From the NCBI RefSeq assembly GCF_026210795.1, contig NC_089448.1, positions 186,001 to 250,000 of the forward strand: a stretch of 64,000 nucleotides of DNA, given 5' to 3'. The DNA comes from Rhizophagus irregularis (taxonomy: Eukaryota > Glomeromycota > Glomeromycetes > Glomerales > Glomeraceae). This document shows positions 31,255 through 43,344 of the stretch, in pieces. Numbering within the stretch: position 1 is the stretch's first letter; each line of letters opens with the position of its first letter. Position numbers and translations under genes: made by a program. The notes beneath the pieces are model-generated. The model saw only the letters and a list, made by a program, of their open reading frames with translations. It did not search any database and was not told where the DNA came from.

Positions 31255-33045
31255 TTTATTTAAGTTCAAATCTAAATTCCTTTGTTAGTCCATTATTAGT
31301 CGATCTCTCCACTTTTCTCGAACAATAATAATAACAATAATTTAAAAATTTAAGTGATATAAATTGTTAGAAGTATAATTTTTAAAGTTTTATTGGTGCG
31401 ATAAACCACTCAACGGTGGGCAATTTTTAATAGTTTTTCAAATTCATTAAAATGCTCCTTTGATGGCGGAAATGTAAGTGATAGACATTCAACTGAAAGA
31501 CAATCATTCTTATAAACTTTATGAATAATAAAAATAAGAGAGCTTTCATTAAACTAATTATCAGAAATATAAGAACCATAAAACTTTAATATAACTTCCT
31601 TGAGATCATGGTCTCTACTAGTTTCGATCATATTAATAGAAGCTAATGTTAATTTACATTAAAAATTTCAGGATCATTAAACACCAACATTTTTACATCT
31701 AGTTCTTCAAAAAATAATGAAATAAAGTACTATTTACTAATGTTTTTAGTTTAAGAAGTTTTGAAGTGCATTTTGTGCTTATAATTAAAATTTACATATT
31801 TAAAGTACATTTATAAATGCTTAAGAATGTTTGCCTTTTTTTTAAATTCAAGAAGAATTTCTTTATAAGGATCATTGTAAAATAGTAATCAATATCTTCA
31901 AAATTATCATTCAATTCAAAATACTTTAAATTCTTCTGAACTTCAATTAATTTAATAATTCCATGAACGTCTTTTTGGTTTACATTAAAAATGATGAGTC
32001 TTTGTATACATTGACAAAACGTGCTAATCCATAAAAGTATGTAAAATCAACGGATGTATTACATTCTAATTCACAGAGTGATTCAAGGCGATCATTCTAA
32101 TTTTGAGAATCGATTATAGAATCAACTAACCACAATTAATTGAATCTCAAGATTCGATTTAAAAATTCGATTTTCGGTTTCGATTAATCGATTCTAATTC
32201 GATATTATGTACCATAAAAATCATGACATTTGGGGTGTCACAACTTAGATGATCATGGTTTTTACGTAAAATCGATTTTTTTTTATTCTTTTAATATTTA
32301 CATCATTGTCACTGGTTAATTCTAGCTAGCCTTGAAGTAGCTAATAAACATGACTTTTCATTCAATAGGTCAAATCGACCACTTTCTAAGTCAAATTGAC
32401 CACTTTTAACCATTAGAAATAGTTTCACTTAAGCAAAGGCCTTCTTTGTGCAGTAACATTACACAAATTTTGACTACATAGCTGACAGTATTCACTTATA
32501 AACACGTATTGGTATAAGTTTTATACCACCTTGTAACCAAAAAAAAGTCGAAAACTTTTAGGTTACACGAAGTTAATTCCGGCCGGAATTAAAGCTCGGC
32601 CGGAATTAGAATTTTATTTAATCGTTAAAAACTTAAATTTTTTATATTAGTACTTCAGGCCAAACATCAATGGAAACGAATCATAAAAGGTAAAAAATTG
32701 TTTAGGCGTCAGATTCGATTTATTCATGCGATTTTCGATTATTCGATTCAGAATCGATTTTCGATTAATTAGACTATCGCAGAATCGATTCCAATCCCTA
32801 AATTGAACTAATATCTAAATACTTCAACTCTGGAAATTTCTTCATAAAGAGACCATAAAACTCTTGTTGTAAAAGGAATTGATTATAAGCTAAAGAGGAT
32901 CTGATAGAAGTTATAGTATTCACGGCATTTATATTATTATTATTTCTACAGGAAAATAAATCAAACAAAAGTAGTTGAAATGAAACTGATGATATTTGGA
33001 TTCCTTTCCTTGTCAGGAATCCTTAATATCATCAGCAGCTAAAGT
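31255..33045 (-). pseudogene. F-box gene relic 2, split by a hAT-like element
   Basis: 31255-32092 covers the LRR part with many frame breaks (for example ttcaaattcattaaaatgct and ttcaattaatttaataattc). After an insertion of about 710 bp the match resumes at about 32806 with the middle and N-terminal-proximal part (aactctggaaatttcttcat). It stops near 33045, before the F-box itself, so the 5' end is missing. Confidence 0.8.
32093..32805. mobile_element. hAT-like element with many AATCGATT repeats
   Basis: It interrupts relic 2. Reading inward from the right: TAGGGATTGGAATCGATTC; the left end has attctaattttgagaatcga. Both margins are crowded with AATCGATT and ATTCGATTTTCGATT, while the middle has ATTCCGGCCGGAATT palindromes. 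The exact left boundary and target duplication are not clear. GGGATTGGAATCGATTC-type ends resemble hAT elements known from many genomes. Confidence 0.6.
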
Positions 33046-34325
33046 ATAACGGACTTTTTTAATATATTTATTTTTTCAGGTTTTATAAACTGGAAATTTT
33101 ATTTTTTTTACCTTTTTTTTATTTTTATAGGTCAAATTTTTTTTTTGAAAAAAAAAATACCACTTTTTTTTCCAGTTCTTTCAGTTAAAAAAAATTTATT
33201 TAATTGGTTTCAATTTTTTTTATTATTCATTAATTAATAATATACACTAATAGAGAAATACCATCAGTAAATTTTTAATTTATATAAAATAAAATATTTA
33301 TCTGTTATGTTGTTATTAAATTAGCAGATCATTTTTTTTTTTAACTGAATGAATTTACCAATTCATTGATGCCGTGGTTATTTTGTAGTATAAGTGGCGT
33401 GGATGAATAAAATAAGTGAAATTGGTTCAATAGTCATAAGATTGTTAATATGTGACAGATTTTAAAGTAATTGTGTTTTACTCATATTGCAATAACCACC
33501 GGTTTCTATCTGAGTAATGAGGCTGATTGTTTTTCGCGTTTCAATAGAACTTATTTTTCAAAACTGTGGGAAAATCTTAAAATATTTTTTTTTGTATATT
33601 TTTTTACTTCTATTACATAATTATATTTATAAAAATCTTTCACAACATTACTTGTTCTATAAAACTATTTTTTCTATTCCTCTACATTTCTTTATATTTC
33701 TACAAAATTTCTTTACCTTAATTCTTCCTTTATTGCTCCCTAATCACTTTTCCCTTTCCCTAATCACTAATCTTGGTTTAGGTGCGTGGTGTGAAAATTG
33801 TTTGGAGCGTTATAATACTATGTGAGGGACATAGGTGTCTACTTTTTGTAAGCTTGTTGTAATTGTCATTATATAGTGCACTTCTTAATTGTGGTAGGAC
33901 CGTAGTACATAATCATATGAGAAAGCATGTGATAAACCTTAAAAAACCGAAGTGAACTGTGTTAAATGTCATTTTTATAGTATCAAATTTTATAACAAGT
34001 TACGTATTTTATTCAAGTACATGTACTAATTGTACTATGTAGAACTATGGCATGATAATATTTGAAAAATCGAATTAAGAAAGAAACTAATAATTCAGTA
34101 CTATCTTCTGGAAAAAATTTTTATAAATGTATCATGTATGACCCTCTTAATTTCAAAATTAACAGATATTTTTTTTTCTGTGGATGAAATACATAATTTT
34201 TATTACTCACGATGTACTAGTACATAATTCAATGCTCAATATCATTGATTCCCACAACTATTATTAAAAAAAGATCTAATAAAACATCTTAGTCTATTAA
34301 ATTTATTAAGAACTTAATACTCTAC
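33046..34325. other. Intergenic sequence; right half duplicates 28.74-29.42 kb
   Basis: 33046-33520 is T-rich with no recognised feature. From about 33615 to 34325 it repeats the intergenic block of the preceding array unit. The plus-strand frame at 33517-33825 runs through this repeat and is not conserved as protein in the other copy. Confidence 0.6.
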
Positions 34326-35395
34326 CATCAGGAGATTATATGAGGCGAATATTAGCGTAGAGTTGTCAAATATGTATAATCCCTGGAAATTTATGCTCCG
34401 TAAAAATCTATAAATATACAATTTTGCATAATTTACACTTAAAACATAGTTATTTAATAAGGCGTATCTTAAAAAATGTCATAAAATTTTCGCGAATAGG
34501 TAGTTTTGAAGTTTTATACCTTGAAATAACTTCTTGAACATGTAATTTAAGTAATCTACACAAAAAAACAATTTAAAAAAATATTTCGTTGATTTTGTAT
34601 ATTAAAAAGTTTCATAAATTCTACATAAGTAGATAGTTTCAGCAATCTATACTTTCGAAATTTGCATAAATACATGATTTTGCATAACCCACGCGAAAAT
34701 GTAACCTAAAATATTTTGAAAAATTTTTATTTAAAAAAGTTGATTAAAATTTACACAAATAGATATATATACGCTAAAAAAAAAATTTCTAATAATATAT
34801 GATAACAATTAAAAATATTTTTAACACTGAGTCAAGGAAAATTAGCAAATGTAAAAAAAAATTATATAAATACATTTTTATTCTAAGATAAATATGAAAT
34901 ATAATATTAATAATTAAAAAAAAGAACAAATAGTGTAGTGGTCGACTTAATATCGATATTAATAGTTTATCTCGAGGTATTCGGTTCGATTCTTAGTATA
35001 AGTAAAAAAAATAAATAAATAAAATGTAATTAATTATGTTCGATTCCTTAGTATAAGTAAAAAAAATAAATAAATAAAATGTAATTAATTATGAGGTATT
35101 GGTTCGATTCTTAGTGTACTAAGTAAAAAATAATAAAATGTATTCAGTTTAACTCCTTAATGTGAGTAAAAAAAAATAATAAATATAAAATGTGAAAAAA
35201 TTAAGAGAAAATTTTTATTACATTATTTTTCACTATTAAAAAAACTTCGTCATTTTTAAAAATACACCATTTTATACTATTGAAAATTCCTCTAAATTTT
35301 TCACACTCGTATATCGTCGCGAGTGGTGTAGATTTGCGTAGTTTTTTCACACGTGTATTATTTTGTAGATCTACGCTTATTTTATTCTCCTGATG
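34326..35395. mobile_element. 1070-bp element with CATCAGGAGA inverted ends
   Basis: It begins CATCAGGAGATTATATG and ends TCTCCTGATG, a perfect 10-bp inverted pair; GCGTAGA/TCTACGC lies just inside both ends. It separates two parts of an F-box 3' flank that are contiguous in the other copies (compare 29365 and 41555). AC on both sides may be a 2-bp duplication. It carries a tRNA-like head with a tandem tail (34930-35192). Solo right-end copy at 19108-19256. No transposase frame. Superfamily unassigned. Confidence 0.65.
34930..35192 (+). repeat. tRNA-like SINE remnant with tandem tail
   Basis: 34930-34996 has TAGTGTAGTGGTCGACT, close to a tRNA box A region, and GGTTCGATTCTTAG, close to box B (GGTTCGANNCC), 43 bp apart. 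The region from the box B to the tail is repeated about four times (34983-35192), each with 'ttcgattc.tagtataagta' followed by A/T-rich sequence. The acceptor-stem complementarity of a working tRNA is not visible, so this is a tRNA-derived SINE or relic and not a tRNA gene. Confidence 0.5.
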
Positions 35396-35444
35396 ACATA
35401 CTAATTTCTAATATAAAAGAATCAACTAAAAGTGTCACAATGAT

Positions 35445-36932
35445 TTATATTTTAAAGTTCATATCTTCTACATACACGTCAGATTCACATTTAAAACTTT
35501 TAATTACTCCATTATTTTTATATTTATTAATCAAATTTTTATAATCTTCTCCTTCATAATTGTAATTAGATGTAAGTATAGAAAGTGCAGGTCGGTCTCT
35601 CCATTTTTCTAAGAATTCTTCCAAGACTTCCAAAGAGACATTAAAATCATTAAAAAATCTAATTTCTCTTAGATTAGTTGGTGCTGATTTAATTAATATT
35701 TTTAATATTTCTTTTCTATTTTCTAAAATTTCTTCTTTAGTTTCGTATATATAACAATTTGATGTAATTAATAATAATGACTTCAGATTTTGGCAAACTT
35801 GTAATAATTTTTCAAATTCAATGAAATGATTTCTTGATGGTAAAAATGCAAGTGATAGATATTCAATCGAAGGACAATTTTCATAAATTTTACGCATAAA
35901 AATGAGAGATTCATCACTAAAATATTCTTGATAATATATAAATTCATGAGGTTTTAATGAAACTTCTTTAAGATGTCCTCCACTATTTTCAATTATAATT
36001 GAAGTTTCACCTATTGAAATATAATCTATATTAAGGATTTCAAGGTCATTATAGACTAACGTCTTCGATGTACTTTCATTAATAAAACTAAGTTCATTAA
36101 TTTTTAAAGTTTTTATATTATGAAGTTTTGGAAGTAATCTTCGCATTATTGTATAATCAAAACTATCCATATATAGGAAAGATAGTTTAAGATGATTAAG
36201 AAAGCCTGCCTTTTTTTCTAATTCAAGAAAGGTTTCCTTATAAGGATCATCTGTAAGATAATCAACATCAAAATCATCGGTCCATTCAAAATATTTTAAA
36301 TTCTTTTGAACTTCAATTAATTTAGCAATTCCAGAGTTGGACTTTGATACTACATTAACAATGATGAGTCTCTGTATATATTGACAAATACGAGCCAATC
36401 CATAAAAATATGAAGGATCAATAGATGTATCACATTTTAGTTCACATAATGATTCAAGACGATTTTTAGCTTCTGGAATATAAAATATTTGGTGTTCAAT
36501 TAGTTTCATATCTAAATACTTCAACTCTTGAAATTTTTTCATAAAGAGACAATAAAATTCTTGTTGTAAAAGAAATTGATTATAAGCTAAAGAGGATCCA
36601 ATAGAAGTTATAGTATTCAAAGTTTTTACATTAATACTTCTACAGAATGATAAATAATCGAACAAAAGTGGTTGAAATGAAACTGATGGTAATTGTATTC
36701 CTTGTCTTGTCAGGAATTCTTTAGTATCATCAGATAAATATGAAGCAATGATCATAAATAAATAATTTTTATTACTATAATTTATATCATAGCACCAAGG
36801 ATTTCTCCATAAAATTGGAATTACCGTTTCACACCAAATTTTATTGACCATTAGACAAAAAAAGAGAGATTTTGAATCGACTTGTAATTCTTCGAATATT
36901 AAGAAAAGAATATCTTTATTGAGTTTTGCCAT
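35445..36932 (-). CDS. F-box/LRR-like protein 3
   Basis: 495-codon frame from ATG 36932 (MAKLNKDILFLIFEELQVDS). F-box at residues 3-45, with CLMVNKIWCETVIPILW. LRR-like remainder almost identical to copies 1 and 2, with the length-variable sites at IVNVVSKSNSG and SNYNYEGEDYKN. Its 3' flank was split by the 1070-bp CATCAGG element, 50 bp downstream of the stop; the coding part is untouched. Probable SCF substrate adaptor. Confidence 0.9.
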   Translation of the reverse strand: MAKLNKDILFLIFEELQVDSKSLFFCLMVNKIWCETVIPILWRNPWCYDINYSNKNYLFMIIASYLSDDTKEFLTRQGIQLPSVSFQPLLFDYLSFCRSINVKTLNTITSIGSSLAYNQFLLQQEFYCLFMKKFQELKYLDMKLIEHQIFYIPEAKNRLESLCELKCDTSIDPSYFYGLARICQYIQRLIIVNVVSKSNSGIAKLIEVQKNLKYFEWTDDFDVDYLTDDPYKETFLELEKKAGFLNHLKLSFLYMDSFDYTIMRRLLPKLHNIKTLKINELSFINESTSKTLVYNDLEILNIDYISIGETSIIIENSGGHLKEVSLKPHEFIYYQEYFSDESLIFMRKIYENCPSIEYLSLAFLPSRNHFIEFEKLLQVCQNLKSLLLITSNCYIYETKEEILENRKEILKILIKSAPTNLREIRFFNDFNVSLEVLEEFLEKWRDRPALSILTSNYNYEGEDYKNLINKYKNNGVIKSFKCESDVYVEDMNFKI

Positions 36933-37102
36933 CCTTTTATCCAAAAAATAGTTTGGAATAAATCTTTTATAATTGGAATTTTTTTGAGATAACTTTAAAT
37001 ATAATTTTACAAAATGTTAAATTATTTTTTTTTTAAAAAAAAATAAGTAAAATAGTAAACAAATAAGTGAAATAAAAGAAATGAAAACTACAGTATTAAT
37101 AA

Positions 37103-37237
37103 ATACCGGAACCAAATTCCGGACAAATTAAATTGTTCTGTGTGACCGTAGTACCATGCAACCATAATGACGATCAAACAGGGTCTTACAATACCATGTG
37201 ATGCTTATTTATTGAACACGTGATTGTAGTAATGAAT
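37103..37237 (-). promoter_or_regulatory. Conserved upstream block of F-box gene 3
   Basis: Same order as in copies 1 and 2: ccggaaccaaattccgga, gtgaccgtagtaccatgcaa, atgacgatcaaacaggg and CACGTG at 37217-37222. Confidence 0.5.
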
Positions 37238-37244
37238 ATTTAAC

Positions 37245-37425
37245 ATTATCATTATTATTTTATTAATCAATTTTTTTATGAAAAGTGCAGGTCGATCTTT
37301 CCATTTTTCTCTAAAAATTATACCTGATACTAACAATTTACATCATTTAAATTTTAAATTGTTAATGTTACTATTACAGTATTATTGTTCAAGTTTTATT
37401 GGTACGATAAATCACTCAACAGCGG
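37245..37425 (-). pseudogene. F-box gene relic 3 (short)
   Basis: About 180 bp matching relic 1 (tgaaaagtgcaggtcgatct and ttattggtacgataaatcac). Only the degraded 3' part remains. It sits at the same place, just beyond the upstream block of the intact gene, as relics 1, 2 and 4. Confidence 0.65.
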
Positions 37426-38740
37426 AATCAAAAAATAACATGTAATCTAATTTTAATATTAAATAATAGATTATAAATTCTTTTTATTGTTTATAAGGAT
37501 TATTATAGTCAAATTTTCAATCTCAAGGTTCGAGATATTTAAGAATCATTCATAGTGTTATAAGAAATTCTATTTTATAAAACCAAAAAAATTCTGAAAT
37601 TTTATCAATTTTAAATGAAGTCATTAAATAAACCGTACGTTATTGAATTTTTGACAAATAATTTTATAATGGATATACTAACTGTTTCTTCATCTTGTGA
37701 TGAAGGACAGACTGTCTCTTTAACTTTTTAAATTGATATGATAAAGAAAAATTTCGTGCAAGAATTTTGTGCAACATAATGTGATTTATCACACATTTAT
37801 ATTACGATATTGTTAATCACGCTTTAGATTGATTCTTTATTTGTCACTAAATTAGATCTATCCAGAATAAGCATCAAGTTTTTTCAACATTGTAAGTCTT
37901 TTAATAAAAAGACCAAGTATCAACCATTGATATTCTTGTTCAAATACTGAAAATTCTATGGGATAATTTGTTCCATTAGGTTATTAAAGATTTTTCTTTA
38001 CATTTTCCAGATTTAGACATTCCAAAAATTAATATTATTTATAAGCTCCCCTTAATTATATTTTTAGATATTTTATTCTGTGAATTTTTTTTTTTTAAAT
38101 ATCTAGTCTTGTCTTGTATGTTTCAAAGTTTTTAAATTCGGAAAAATATAGAAAACGAGTTCGTTCAATATTGTTACGCTTTTACAAATTCTTTTTTTCA
38201 AAATTTTCAATTGCTTTCTCGTATCACGTAATGTTTTTATTTAAATTCTTTTAAATTAAGGGCTTTAGTATTTTTTTTTTATTTTTAAAAAATAAATTTA
38301 GTAACGTATTCATATTTGACATAGATTACATTTAATTTTAGAAATAATCAATAAAAATTGATTAACCCTATAACTAAACAGTCTATTCTAAAAAGGCTAA
38401 ACTATGCTAAACTAATCTACTAAACGTAACCTATAATAAAAATTGAAAGTTGTAATAAAATTATATAAAGAAGTTAATAAAGTTATTTGTCTAACTTAAA
38501 AATTTACTAAATTTACTACAATTTGTGCTTCGGAACAAAATTTTTTTCGAATTTCGGATCGGCATGAGTGTGTGACAAATGTAATAAAATAACGTTAAAC
38601 TAAAATTGCTTTAGTTATAAAAATGTGGCAAAATTTATTTAATTTTGGCAATTGCGGCTTTTTATTTAAATTCTCTATAATAGGCAACGTGAGTTTATAT
38701 TTTATATTAACTCTATCAACTAATGATTTCAGTAAACTAT
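37426..38740. other. AT-rich stretch; right end belongs to the ORF-relic family
   Basis: No gene is recognised. 38355-38470 repeats 24185-24260 ('attgattaaccctataacta', 'aaacagtctattctaaaa'), the 3' flank of the element-like ORF. Confidence 0.5.
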
Positions 38741-39000
38741 GCAAACTAATCTGATTCCGATTCTACATCGCCACGTGTTATTGATTTCTTTTTCTTATGT
38801 TTTTTTTTATTATCTTCTTTCGCCTCATCCAAGTCATCTGAACTTAGACTATAATCTTTTGGTTTCGTTGACACTAACGGTCTTAACGGCAATCTTTTAC
38901 TAAATCCTCATTTAAGTTTGTAAATTCTTCAACTATCTCTTTACTTACGGCAATATTTGATGAAGATGTTATCAGCGTGGGCACTGGCATTTGATTAATT
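38741..39000 (-). pseudogene. Tail relic of the element-like ORF family
   Basis: On the minus strand it encodes ITSSSNIAVSKEIVEEFTNL, then (after a frameshift) SSDDLDEAKEDNKKKHKKKK and ITRGDVESESD before a stop. It aligns block by block with 24431-24640. Upstream of 39000 the similarity is lost. Confidence 0.7.
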
Positions 39001-40287
39001 CCATATTTGTTCAAATTTCCATAATGTATAAATGAATGAATCAGTTGATATAATATAAAATGATCTTTGAACATGTATTATGAATATTTATGGCTTTTTG
39101 AAAAAATTCAAATAGAATTTTTTTTTCTCCATGTTAAATTGGCAATTGGCAAACAAACCCTTTATTATGTTATTAATTAAAAACGTAATTCTTTATAATC
39201 AAGTGAAAAAATAATCTTCTTGAATGAAAAAATGAATCTTTTATTTTTGAAGTGTAAGAACATTTAATAAAAAAATGATCTATTCTTATCTGACCAAAGT
39301 ACAGAGGAAATAACAATATTTTGAGATTATTCATTTATTTCAATCAATCATAACTCCAGTAATCGACGATCTATTAATATTCCATAATAGAACATTTACA
39401 TATTATAAACCTTAAACACAACACCAAGAATTTCGAGAAAAAGCAACTTCTATTCCTAGCCGATTTTAATTGTTTCTGTTAATTAGTCATTTGATTATCC
39501 TTTAGCATAGCATTAAGTATGGTTGATATATATTTGGAATTTGAAAATTAACTGGCCTTACTCTAATCTTTATTTCTGTTTAATTTTCTTATTATTTTTA
39601 AAATAAATTAATTTATAAATATTTGTAAAAATAAAAATAATAAATAAAAAAGAATAAAAAATTTATAAAATAGTAAAGGTATTCTACTTTTCCTCATAAA
39701 AATTTTTTTTTGATTTAACTGATTCCCCTAAATCATAATAATTCTATTACTAACAAATGCAATTAATAAATATATTTTTCCAACCTCTTATTACGTTATT
39801 ACGTGATATATTAAATATTTATGGTGGCTACTCAAAAAAAGATGTATATTTAAAATCAACCATGGAATTAACCTGAGATTTTTATGTTAACAATCTGTCA
39901 TTATTTATGAATTCAATAAGCTTTTACTTAATTTAGAAATTATGGAGCCAATAAAGTTTTAGTTACTTTAATGTCATAGCACTGCCTTGAAGATGAATAT
40001 AAAAAATTTTACATTATTTATTTTGATTTCGCACATTGGAAATGTACTATACATCATTTTGATAATTTATATTTAATAATTGAATACGTTAAGAAAAAAT
40101 CAAGATTTATTTAAATTACAAACTAAGAATTTTGTGAAATATTCACTACTCTAATATTAGTGTTTAAATAATTCTAAATAAAAAAAAAAAGAATATATAT
40201 ATTTAATATTTGGATAAGCCATATAAAAAAGAATTATTTTTAAATTACAAACTGAATTATAAAACTAACATAATATTAATGATAAAA
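39001..40287. other. AT-rich spacer, no gene recognised
   Basis: 3' flank of the channel pseudogene. No coding frame, repeat family or RNA gene is identified. Confidence 0.5.
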
Positions 40288-41455
40288 TTATTTTGCACGT
40301 ATTTCTTTCAATAATCTCTCTAATTCCTCTAATTTATCTAATTTTTCATCATGAGATTTTAATTTCTCCAATACTACCTCATTGTCAACAGGATTATGTT
40401 CAATTTGAAGTACTTTGAATAAATTTTTCCGCATCTCTATGAATTCCTTAGTATCCCATTCACCCTCTTTAATCAATCTTTTAATTTCTACTCGAGTCTT
40501 ATCAACATCAGCATAATAATGTCTTGAAAAATAAATTCGAATAATTAATAAAATCATAACAAAGTTTTGTTTTAAAAGTAAAATTACATACATTACTTCA
40601 GGAAACCATGTTTGCCAACGTCTCTGATTTGGTAACAGATAAAATAACTCAATCTCAGCCAAAATCTAAAAGTTGAGATATATTAGTATATTTACAGAAA
40701 TGAATAATTAATAATATTATTATTTACCTCTGCCTTCTGCATCAAATATGAGACTCTATTATTATCTTCTTCAATTGCAATATTAAGTAATCCAATTAAC
40801 AAGTTCATAAGATATACAACAACTAAAAGGGAAAATAAAACAATCAATACTGCAATTGATGGATTTTCTGTATAAGGCCAATTGGATAATGCACTTGAAT
40901 CACCTATTGATAAAAAGAATTGCTTAAAAATATTAGAAAATAATTATGTATATTTACATAATTATGAAAAATTTAAATATACCTATTAAAAATAAATATA
41001 TAGCGAAAAGAGAAGTTCTAATATCTATAAACATGTTTGTATTTTTATCAGGAATTTGAATCATAAGTGGATTGGAATTTATATTTCCATTATTATCAAT
41101 TTGACTATAACTAGGAGCTAAATTCCAAGGATTATTTGAATCATCATTATTATTTGTATTATATTGTTCAAGTGAAATTTCAGATTTTGGTGATAATAAA
41201 ATATAAAATGCATGTGCAAAACTTATTATAATAATGAATAAAACTAATAAAAAAGAAAAAATCTTTTTTCCAACGCTAATAATTATTGCAAAATATACAC
41301 CAAAATATTCAAATGATCTAAAAAATAACAAAAATTTTATATCCAAAAATAAGCATGAAAAAGAAAGCAATTAAATTAGATACTTATTATTGTTCTTATT
41401 ATTTGTTTGAAGCCAATAAATAGAAGCATAAATTGAAAGCACATAAGCAATCCCA
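40288..41455 (-). pseudogene. TRP-like ion channel, 5'-truncated with nonsense codon
   Basis: Four exons splice in consistent phase: about 41455-40983, 40903-40728, 40665-40592 and 40522-40288. Recognisable parts are membrane segments (FEYFGVYFAIIISVGKKIFS, LLVLFIIIISFAHAFYILL), a pore-side region ending YLFLIGDSSALSNWPYTENP, the last helix IAVLIVLFSLLVVVYLMNLL with NIAIEEDNNRVSYLMQKAE, and a cytoplasmic coiled-coil tail ending LLKEIRAK. This is the C-terminal ion-transport part of Glomeromycotina TRP-like channels. An in-frame TAA (41371-41373) lies before LLSFSCLFLDIKF, and the N-terminal domains are absent because the F-box 3' flank begins at about 41470. A non-functional fragment is the best reading. 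Confidence 0.8.
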
Positions 41456-41634
41456 CTGTAGTCTTAGACTCAGCGGAAATAATCAAGCATTAAAATCCTT
41501 TCATTTAAATTTATTAAGAACCCAATACATTAAACACATTACATGTTCTACATATTAATTTCTAATATAAAGAATCTAATTTTAAAATTCTAAAGAAATG
41601 TGACAATGTGACAATATACAGTATTCATATCTAT

Positions 41635-43131
41635 TCATATCTTAAAGTTGATATCTTCTACGTATATAAAATATTCACATCTAAAACTTTTAATTACTCC
41701 ATTATTTTTATACTTATTAATCAAATTTTTATAATCTTCTCCTTCATAAATATCATTAGATGTAAGTACAGAAAGTGCAGGTCGGTCTCTCCATTTTTCT
41801 AAAAATTCTTCTAAGACTTCCAAAGAAACATTAAATTCATCAAAAAATCTAATTTCTCTTAGATTAGTTGGTGCTGATCTAACTAATATTTTTAATATTT
41901 CTCCTCTATTTTCTAACATTTCTTCGTAAATTTCACGTATATAATAATTTGATGTAATTAATATTAATGATTTTAAATTTTGACAAACTTGTAATAATTT
42001 TTCAAATTCGATTAAATGATTTTTTGATGGTAAAAATGGAAGCGATAGATATTCAATCAAAGGACAATTTTCATAAATTTAATGGATAAAAGTGAGAGAT
42101 ACTTCACTAAAATCACCTTCACAATATATAGAATCATAAGGTTTTAACGAAATCTTTTTAAGATGCCCTCCACTATTTTCAATTATAATTGAAGCTTTAT
42201 ATATTGTAATAGAATCTATATTAAGTATTTCAAGATCATTATAGACTAACATTTTCAATAGACTTCCATTAATAAAATCAAATTCATTAATTTTATTAAT
42301 GTTTAAAGTTTTTATTTTATAAAGTTTTGGAAGTAATCTTTGCATTATTGTAAAATCAAAATCGTCAAAACATAGGAAAGATAGTTCTAGATGATGAAGA
42401 AATCCTGCCTTTTTTTCTAATTCAAGAAAGATTTCATTATAAGAAGAATAATTAAAATAATCATCATCAAAATTATCAGTCCATTCAAAATATTTTAAAT
42501 TCTTTTGAACTTCAATTAATTTAGCAATTCCAGAGTTAGACTTTGATATTTCATTAATAATGATGAGTCTTTGTATATTTTGACAAAGACTCGCTAATCC
42601 ATAAAAGTATGAAGAATCAATAGATGTATCACATTTTAGTTCGCATAGTGATTCAAGACGAGTTTTAGCTTCTGGTAAATAAAATATTTGATGTTTAATT
42701 AAGTTCATATCTAAACACTTCAACTCTGGAAATTTCTTCATAAAGAGACAATAAAATTCTTGTTGTAAAAGAAATTGATTATAAGCTAAAGAGGATCCAA
42801 TAGAAGTTATAGTATTCAAAGTATTTACATTAATACTTCTACAGAATGATAAATAATCAAATAAAAGTGGTTGAAATGAATTCGATTGTAATTGTATTCC
42901 TTGTCTTGTTAGGAATTCTTTAATATCATCAGATAAATATGAAGCAATGATCATAAATAAATAATTTTTATTACTATAATTTATATTATAGCACCAAGGA
43001 TTTCTCCATAAAATTGGAATCACCGTTTCACACCAAATTCTATTAACCATTAGACTTGAAAAGAGAGATTTTGAATCATCTTGTAATTCTTCAAATATTA
43101 AGAAAAGAATATCTTTATTGAGTTTTGACAT
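41635..43131 (-). pseudogene. F-box/LRR-like gene 4 with one nonsense codon
   Basis: The full-length frame (MSKLNKDILFLIFEELQDDS to YVEDINFKI) is interrupted only at 42079-42081, where the Lys codon of the sibling motif FIRKIYENCP reads TAA (FIH then stop, IYENCP). Everything before and after is open and conserved, so the loss is very recent or tolerated. If translated it gives a 350-residue protein with an intact F-box but without the last LRR-like strands. It is most similar to copy 5. A transposon sits in its upstream block. Confidence 0.8.
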
Positions 43132-43344
43132 TTTTTATCCAAAAATAGTTTGGAATAAATCTTTTATAATTGGGATTTTTTTGAAATAACTTTAAATATA
43201 ATTTTACAAAATGTTAAAATTTTTTTTTTTAAAAAAAAAATAAAATAAAATAAAATAAACAAATAAAAGGAATATCGGAACCAAATTCCGGACAAATTAA
43301 AATTGTTCTGTGCGACCATGGTACCATGCGACCATAATCAAACA

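Noticed and set aside
33517-33825. Plus-strand 102-codon frame
   Set aside because: It lies in a duplicated intergenic block; the frame is not kept in the copy at 28.7-28.9 kb.
34930-34996. A functional tRNA gene
   Set aside because: Box A and box B-like words are present, but acceptor, D and anticodon stems do not pair convincingly.
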